Part shown: positions 55,840-60,870 of the stretch, in pieces | How the letters are laid out: each line of letters opens with the position of its first letter | Position numbering within the stretch: position 1 is the first letter of the stretch | The notes under the pieces: generated by a model | The model's input: only the letters and a program-made list of their open reading frames with translations | Told to the model about the DNA's origin: nothing | Database searches by the model: none | DNA from: an uncultured Eubacteriales bacterium | Lineage (GTDB): Bacteria > Bacillota > Clostridia > Christensenellales > Aristaeellaceae | Assembly: GCA_900315675.1 (NCBI GenBank) | Contig: OMZY01000016.1 | Coordinates: 1 to 60,870 of the forward strand | DNA: 60,870 bases | Direction of reading: 5' to 3' | Translations under genes and position numbers: made by a program

Positions 55840-57587
55840 TGTTTCGCCCCCTCTCCGGCCGACAGCAGGCTCCGGTATTCCGGACAGCAGTTCTTCAGCT
55901 CTTCATGGGATCCGCAGCCCATAACCCGGCCCTTGTTAAGCACCAGGATCGTGTCCGCGTCCTGCACGGTGGAAAGATCGTGCGCAACAATGATCCTTGT
56001 CTTCCCTGTCGCGTATCGGTCGATCAGCGCGGCAATACGCCCGGACCCTTCATAATCCAGCGCGCTCGTAGCCTCATCCGCAAGAACCATTTTAGTTCCT
56101 GCCAGCAGCATTCTGGCCACGGCCAGCCGCTGTCTCTGTCCGCCGGAAAGCTTCGACGCTCCCGGCCCGACCTCGTAATCCAGGCCGCCGTTCAGCTCGA
56201 CTGCCTCCAGCATATCGACTTCCTTCAGGAACTTGTTCAGTTCCTCATCGGAATGAGGCGTCCCGGATCCGTAGCAAAGAAAATCGCGCACGGTTCCGTC
56301 AAAGCCCGGGGCATTCTGCGGAAGATAGGAAAACAGGTTCCGGTAGCTGCCGATCTCAAATTCGCGTATATCCACGCCGCCCAGTGTGATACGGCCCTGC
56401 TCCGGACGGTAAAACTGTTCAATCAGGTTCAGCAGCGTTGATTTCCCGGCTCCGCTTCCGCCCACAATGGCAAACTTGCTGCCGTTCTTCACCGTGAAGG
56501 AGACATCTGAAAGCGTTTTAGTTCCGCCGCGGGAGAAGCTGACATGTTCAAACCTGAGATCATCCGGCCGGCCAGCCTTCTGTTCACCGCCGCTGTCCTC
56601 ATTGAGCGTCAGGATTTCAGAAATACGCAGTGTTGCGCCCTGTGCTTTCTTGCCCAGCACCCACAGGGTAAGATGGTCCGCAATATACTTCTGATAGGTC
56701 GCGCCGAGGCCGAAGTATGCGATAAACTGAGCCGTAGTGATATCCCCGCCCAGAAGCAGGATTGCACCGGCCGTCATAATGATCAGCGTCGGCACTGCGT
56801 ACAGGATGTTTGCGATCAGCTGGTTGAAAGCGGCGGCCATCGTGGTCTTCTTCTGCGCAGCCTTCATCTCGTCAATGAAGCCGTCTCCGTCTGCAATCTC
56901 ATCCTCGGTCTTGTTGTATGCCTTGATGATCTCCACATGCTCCACCTTTTCGGCAAGCCTGGCTGTCAGGCGGGCAATGGAGTTTTGAAGACGAGTCTGG
57001 CTTTTGTATGTTACGCGGCCGGACCAAAGGGCGCCGAGAACAATGACCGGAATGATCAGGATAAAGCCAAGCAAAAGCGACCCGTTGCCCATACGGGAAA
57101 CCTTCACAAGCGTACTTGTGATGAAATACAGTCTTGGAATCTCAATGACCAGCAGATCAATCAGAAAATCACTTACAAAGCCGGTATCCGTCGTGATGCG
57201 GGAGATATATTCCTTGGGATCGCGTGCCTCTGTCTCTGCTGCGGTCAGGGAAAACACCTTGCGGGAGGCCACCGCCTGAAAGTTCCGATGGATGCGGGCC
57301 TTGGCGATATAGGTAGTATAGGTCGAGGCAAGTCCGCCGACAAACTCCGCCAGGGCCAGGGCAAAGAGCGTTAGGCAGATACTGACCGCTGTTTTTACCA
57401 CAGGACTGTTTACGGCGGTAAACTCCAGGTCAGCCAGGCCGGCAATTTTTTCGGGGATTGTCAGTTCAATGGCGGCCCTGCCCAGATTGAACAGGAAAGC
57501 GAATACAAGGAACAAAACGGGCAGCCGGATCTGTCGGATTAAGTGAATAAAGTTTTTCCAGATGGGTTGATTCCTTGTCTCTGTCAT
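55836..57587 (-). CDS. ABC exporter half-transporter, subunit 1
   Basis: 583 residues from ATG 57587 (CGAGGAGTTCAA upstream; the frame is open to 57623 without a signal). Six membrane segments (first at about 17-42), then GGSGAGKST, LSGGQRQRLAVARML and MVLADEATSALD. Likely forms a heterodimer with the next protein. Export of a drug, peptide or glycolipid is known for such pairs; a TetR gene upstream suggests a ligand-induced unit. Confidence 0.9.
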   Translation of the reverse strand: MTETRNQPIWKNFIHLIRQIRLPVLFLVFAFLFNLGRAAIELTIPEKIAGLADLEFTAVNSPVVKTAVSICLTLFALALAEFVGGLASTYTTYIAKARIHRNFQAVASRKVFSLTAAETEARDPKEYISRITTDTGFVSDFLIDLLVIEIPRLYFITSTLVKVSRMGNGSLLLGFILIIPVIVLGALWSGRVTYKSQTRLQNSIARLTARLAEKVEHVEIIKAYNKTEDEIADGDGFIDEMKAAQKKTTMAAAFNQLIANILYAVPTLIIMTAGAILLLGGDITTAQFIAYFGLGATYQKYIADHLTLWVLGKKAQGATLRISEILTLNEDSGGEQKAGRPDDLRFEHVSFSRGGTKTLSDVSFTVKNGSKFAIVGGSGAGKSTLLNLIEQFYRPEQGRITLGGVDIREFEIGSYRNLFSYLPQNAPGFDGTVRDFLCYGSGTPHSDEELNKFLKEVDMLEAVELNGGLDYEVGPGASKLSGGQRQRLAVARMLLAGTKMVLADEATSALDYEGSGRIAALIDRYATGKTRIIVAHDLSTVQDADTILVLNKGRVMGCGSHEELKNCCPEYRSLLSAGEGAKQ

Positions 57588-57609
57588 TTGAACTCCTCGA
57601 TCATTCATC

Positions 57610-57657
57610 AAAAAAATCCGCATTAATCGTCGAACAGTTTCGACTCTTCATGCGGAT
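57610..57657 (-). terminator. Nested hairpin in front of the exporter operon
   Basis: Outer arms ATCCGCAT (57617-57624) and ATGCGGAT (57650-57657); inner palindrome GTCGAACAGTTTCGAC (57629-57644). On the minus strand a T7 run follows. It could end the TetR transcript or act as an attenuator of the exporter mRNA, as it lies downstream of the promoter at 57701. Confidence 0.7.
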
Positions 57658-57700
57658 ATCCTATCATATTCATTATTGAAGCAAAACCCATCCCGGTTTT

Positions 57701-57729
57701 ATCGTACCGAAACACGAAAAAGTGTTCAA
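57701..57729 (-). promoter_or_regulatory. Exporter-operon promoter with overlapping operator
   Basis: Minus strand TTGAAC (57729-57724), 17 bases, TACGAT (57706-57701). The plus-strand GAAACACGAAAAAGTGTTC (57709-57727), with AACAC/GTGTT arms, covers the -35 box and spacer: the expected position for a TetR repressor site. Confidence 0.65.
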
Positions 57730-57770
57730 TAACTGCGGATAATATACTCCCTTGCAGCCGCGAACCGCGT

Positions 57771-58307
57771 TTACGGAAGCATAGAGGGCGGATCGGTAAA
57801 GCTGTCTATGATTTCCATCAGCGTATCAATCCCCCTTCGGTAGACCTCCTCTTTGATGCGGGGCTCACCCTGGACAGCCAGCAGGTTCTGCAGCACGCCG
57901 AAGATGCCGAAAGCATGGTAAAGCGTAGCAACGTTGACAGAGATATCCCCCGGATCACGCGGATGCCTGTCCGTGATCTCTTCCTGAACAATCTCACGCA
58001 GATACAGGCTGAATTCCCGTCCGAACATGCCGCTGTCCAGCAGCAGCTTCAGCTCGTCGCCTTCGTCCTTCAGGGAATCAAAGAATTCCCTGGTCAGGCG
58101 CCTGCCGCGAAGCTTTTCCATATATGCTTCGCTCATTTCCACAACCACGTCATTGAAAAAACGATAATTGTTGTAAAACGTAGAGCGTGATACCTTTGCT
58201 TCCCGGCATAACTCCCTGACGGAAATCTCAGTATAGGGCTTGGTTCGGGACAGCCGAATCAGCGCTTCGCGGATTGCTTTCTTCGAGTATTCGTTTCTCT
58301 GGTCCAC
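57771..58307 (-). CDS. TetR-family regulator
   Basis: 178 residues from GTG 58307, 8 bases after AAAGGGGG. Helix-turn-helix at about 10-50 (IREALIRLSRTKPYTEISVRE and SRSTFYNNYRFFNDV). The ligand domain is short and unrecognised. It lies directly upstream of the exporter genes in the same direction and probably represses them through the site at 57709-57727. Confidence 0.88.
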   Translation of the reverse strand: MDQRNEYSKKAIREALIRLSRTKPYTEISVRELCREAKVSRSTFYNNYRFFNDVVVEMSEAYMEKLRGRRLTREFFDSLKDEGDELKLLLDSGMFGREFSLYLREIVQEEITDRHPRDPGDISVNVATLYHAFGIFGVLQNLLAVQGEPRIKEEVYRRGIDTLMEIIDSFTDPPSMLP

Positions 58308-58519
58308 AGGACGGCCCCCTTTTGTGCCAGGTTCATCCCTTATTGTGCTTCAGGTCCCGGAGCCCGCAGGGAGATGATGGAACACATAAAATTTTACACG
58401 ATTCATACAAATCCGGCAAGAAAAGGAGAAGCATATCCCAGGTTTAAACCCGGTCTTTCCGAAAGCGGATTCAGCGCTCATGGCAGCGTTGCGTTTGTTT
58501 TCCGGTCAGCAAACAAAAA
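58308..58519. other. Upstream region of the TetR gene
   Basis: No gene. On the minus strand TTGCCG, 17 bases, TAAAAT (in 58383-58425) may be the tetR promoter. Confidence 0.35.
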
Positions 58520-58545
58520 AGCAGCGCATTTTTGCAAATGCGCTG
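58520..58545 (-). terminator. Terminator of the hydrogenase operon
   Basis: GCAGCGCATTT and AAATGCGCTGC; minus strand continues TTTTTTGTTTGC. Confidence 0.9.
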
Positions 58546-58563
58546 CCTGGAGTAAACTCCGGA

Positions 58564-60312
58564 TTACTTCTTGTACTTCGGCCGTGCCACATAGTGGGTA
58601 TGCAGCAGCTCGTGGGCCAGATGGCTGTTGGGCTCGCCCAGGTAGTCCTTGTACACCGCCATGATGGAGGCGTTCTCGTGGGACTTCCGCTGCGGCTTGT
58701 TCGCGTCCTCGTTGTACAGGGCCGCGGCACGCAGGGTCTTGGGGTCGCATTCCATCCGCTTCTGGGCGGAAACGATGGGCTGTCCGCCGCCGGTTACGCA
58801 GCCGCCGGGGCATCCCATGACCTCGATGAAGTGGTAGGTCTTCTCGCCGCTGCGGACGCTGTCCAGCAGCTTGGCAGCGTTCGCGGTGCCATGGGCAACC
58901 GCCACGTTCACATCCAGGTCGCCGACCTTGATGGTGGCTTCCTTCACGCCTTCGATACCGCGGACCGCCGTGAAGTCGACCTTGTCCAGGGTCTCCTTGG
59001 TGACGATTTCATACACGGTACGCAGTGCAGCTTCCATAACGCCGCCGGTCGCGCCGAAGATGACGCCGGCACCGGTGCTTTCGCCGAGGACGGGATCAAA
59101 GTCTTCGTCCGGCAGGTTGGCAAAGTCGATACCCGCTTCCTTGATCATCTTGGCCAGCTCACGGGTGGTGATGACTTCGTCCACGTCCTGCAGGCCGTTG
59201 TGGCTCAGTTCAGGACGACGGGCTTCGAACTTCTTGGCGGTGCAGGGCATCACGGAAACAACCTTGATATCCTTGGGATCGATGCCGACCTTCTCCGCCC
59301 AGTAGGACTTGATCATCGCGCCTTCCATCTCGTGGGGAGACTTGCAGGAGGACAGGTTCGGAATGAAGTCCGGATAGTAGGTTTCACAGAATTTGATCCA
59401 ACCGGGAGAGCAGCTGGTGATCATCGGCAGCACGCCGCCGTTGTTCAGGCGGCCGACGAACTCGGTGCCTTCCTCCATGATCGTCAGGTCAGCAGCCCAG
59501 TCGGTGTCGAACACCTTGTTGAAGCCCAGGCGGCGCAGGGCGGCGGCCATCTTGCCGGTCACAGCGGTGCCCATCGGGATGCCGAATTCTTCGCCCAGGG
59601 CGGCGCGGACCGCGGGAGCGGGCTGCACAACCACTGTCTTGGTTTCGTCGTTCAGCAGATCCCAGACAGCCTTGGTGGAATCCTTCTCATACAGGGCTCC
59701 GGTGGGGCAGGCCGCGATACACTGACCGCAGTTGATGCAGGCCACATCGTTCAGGGGCTGTTCCCAGGCGCTGCCGATCTTGGTCTTGAAGCCGCGTCCC
59801 ATGGGTCCGATCACGCCGACAGCCTGGGTGTTGTTACAGGCGGCAACGCAGCGGCGGCACAGGATGCACTTGTTGTTGTTGCGGACAATGGAGGGGCTCA
59901 GCTCGTCGATGTCATACTCGTTCATCTTGCCCTTGTACTTGTCCACATCATCCACGCCCAGATCCTGGCACATCTGCTGCAGTTCACACTTCTGGTTGCG
60001 GGCGCAGTCCAGGCACTTCTTGTCATGGTTGCTCAGCAGCAGTTCCAGGTTCACCCGGCGGGCTTCCCGGATCTTGGGGGTGTTGGTCTTCACGTTCATG
60101 CCGTTGGTTACGGGCAGCACGCAGGCCGCGCCGAAAGCGCGGGCACCGGTGTCAACGATACACATACGGCAGGCGCCGATCTGGTTGATATCCTTCAGGT
60201 AGCACAGCGTGGGGATGTTGATCCCGGCTTTCTTCGCCGCTTCCAGAACCGTCGTGCCGGCCGGAACTTCAACACTGACGCCGTCAATCGTAAGCTTAAC
60301 GAGATTTTCCAT
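58564..60312 (-). CDS. hydA: [FeFe] hydrogenase catalytic subunit (NAD-linked group)
   Basis: 582 residues. N-terminal [2Fe-2S] domain (CYLKDINQIGACRMC), a His/Cys cluster (NHDKKCLDCARNQKCELQQ), two [4Fe-4S] motifs (CILCRRCVAAC about 149-159; CINCGQCIAACPTGA about 192-205). H-cluster motifs: TSCSPGW at about 299, MPCTAKKFE at about 355 and GCPGGCVTGGGQP near 500. It makes or uses hydrogen with electrons from NADH and ferredoxin as part of a multi-subunit enzyme like HydABC or HndABCD. It follows the hydB gene after 23 bases. Confidence 0.95.
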   Translation of the reverse strand: MENLVKLTIDGVSVEVPAGTTVLEAAKKAGINIPTLCYLKDINQIGACRMCIVDTGARAFGAACVLPVTNGMNVKTNTPKIREARRVNLELLLSNHDKKCLDCARNQKCELQQMCQDLGVDDVDKYKGKMNEYDIDELSPSIVRNNNKCILCRRCVAACNNTQAVGVIGPMGRGFKTKIGSAWEQPLNDVACINCGQCIAACPTGALYEKDSTKAVWDLLNDETKTVVVQPAPAVRAALGEEFGIPMGTAVTGKMAAALRRLGFNKVFDTDWAADLTIMEEGTEFVGRLNNGGVLPMITSCSPGWIKFCETYYPDFIPNLSSCKSPHEMEGAMIKSYWAEKVGIDPKDIKVVSVMPCTAKKFEARRPELSHNGLQDVDEVITTRELAKMIKEAGIDFANLPDEDFDPVLGESTGAGVIFGATGGVMEAALRTVYEIVTKETLDKVDFTAVRGIEGVKEATIKVGDLDVNVAVAHGTANAAKLLDSVRSGEKTYHFIEVMGCPGGCVTGGGQPIVSAQKRMECDPKTLRAAALYNEDANKPQRKSHENASIMAVYKDYLGEPNSHLAHELLHTHYVARPKYKK

Positions 60313-60335
60313 TTGTGTTGTTCCTCCTCGCGCGA

Positions 60336-60870
60336 TTATTCCTTGATGATAGCGCCGAACTTACATGTCGCCATGCAGCTTCCGCACTTGATGCACTTGT
60401 TCTGGTCGATCACGTGCTGTTCCTTGACGTTGCCGGTGATCGCGTTCACCGGGCACTTGCGGGCGCAGGCAGTACAGCCGCGGCAGGCGTCGGTGATCTT
60501 GTAGTTCAGCAGGGCCTGGCAGTGATGTGCCGGGCAGCGCTTTTCCTTGATGTGCGCTTCATACTCATCGCGGAAATACTTGATGGTGGAAAGTACGGGG
60601 TTGGGAGCTGTCTGGCCCAGACCGCACAGAGCGCTGCTCTTGATGTTCTCAGCCAGGGTTTCCAGCTTCTCGATGTCGCCTTCTTCACCCTTGCCCTGGG
60701 TGATCCGTTCCAGGATCTCCAGCATGCGGCGGGTACCGACGCGGCAGGGTGTGCACTTACCGCAGCTCTCATCAACCGTGAAGTCGAGGAAGAAGCGGGC
60801 GATGTCCACCATACAGTTGTCTTCGTCCATGACGATCATACCGCCGGAACCCATCATGGCGCCGATCTTC
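60336..60870 (-). CDS. hydB: NuoF-like hydrogenase subunit, cut by the window edge
   Basis: C-terminal 177 residues, frame open through the window end ([17 protein letters not shown]). The NuoF iron-sulphur site [13 protein letters not shown] and a C-terminal ferredoxin domain with [16 protein letters not shown] and [16 protein letters not shown] are complete. In HydB/HndC this subunit carries FMN and takes electrons from NADH; the flavin and NADH sites lie beyond the window. Confidence 0.9.
   Translation of the reverse strand, partial: KIGAMMGSGGMIVMDEDNCMVDIARFFLDFTVDESCGKCTPCRVGTRRMLEILERITQGKGEEGDIEKLETLAENIKSSALCGLGQTAPNPVLSTIKYFRDEYEAHIKEKRCPAHHCQALLNYKITDACRGCTACARKCPVNAITGNVKEQHVIDQNKCIKCGSCMATCKFGAIIKE

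Noticed and set aside
58564-60312. TSCSPGW instead of TSCCPxW as a defect of the hydrogenase
   Set aside because: From memory, NAD-linked HndD-type enzymes use the same form, so it is normal for this group.
58480-60504. 674-codon plus-strand open frame
   Set aside because: Antisense of hydA, whose iron-sulphur and H-cluster motifs are unmistakable.

Overview
The window looks like a Clostridia-type (Bacillota) chromosome carrying a degraded genomic island. Evidence for this lineage: Gram-positive style ribosome binding sites, Tn916/Tn4451-type conjugative-element genes, GGDEF proteins with a LacI-type sensor, a HydABC-type [FeFe] hydrogenase and several rhamnose/galactose-type sugar ABC transporters. 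A fibre-degrading gut or rumen commensal is a reasonable guess, but no rRNA or marker gene here settles it.

Bases 1 to about 18,400 are accessory DNA ending at a tRNA-Arg(ACG) gene. (a) 1-5452 is the right end of an integrative conjugative element (ICE): a relaxase stub, a regulator, a low-GC Cfr/RlmN-like radical-SAM gene behind a tet-type attenuator, an ICE sigma factor, a frameshifted regulator, TnpW and a large serine recombinase. (b) This end abuts, tail to tail, the remains of a BREX-type-3-like defence operon (HTH regulator, BrxF-like protein, first about 145 codons of a BrxC/DUF6079 ATPase; 5445-6579). (c) 6861-13364 is a decayed conjugation module (MOBP relaxase, CD1845-family protein, MobC, DUF3849 and a frameshifted, 5'-truncated helicase). 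(d) 13360-18135 is a second integrative element with small zinc-ribbon proteins, a sigma-like protein, an excisionase-like protein and a tyrosine integrase beside the tRNA.

From 18,500 on the DNA is backbone of roughly 55% GC. It holds a GH13 glycosidase; a LacI-sensor diguanylate cyclase; a tightly coupled pilus-like operon (transglutaminase, PilC, pilin-like proteins, PilT); HU; miaA; and three sugar ABC operons (ChvE/MmsAB, MglBAC and an unassigned ribose-type system with two half-size permease genes). These are followed by a CE2-like esterase with a HAD phosphatase, a CotH-like kinase, an FRG-domain protein, a TetR-controlled operon (two-gene ABC exporter, pectin-acetylesterase-like hydrolase, GH2 beta-galactosidase), and finally the hydrogenase genes hydA and hydB (the latter cut by the window edge).

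The most notable observations are: MglB appears circularly permuted (the segment that begins ordinary MglB proteins sits at its C terminus); MglC carries an extra N-terminal coiled-coil region of about 210 residues; the Cfr/RlmN-like protein has a cysteine-rich KTR domain at its N terminus and lies behind a translational attenuator; and the BREX-like operon is cut by an ICE end. All assignments come from reading the sequence; no database search was run.
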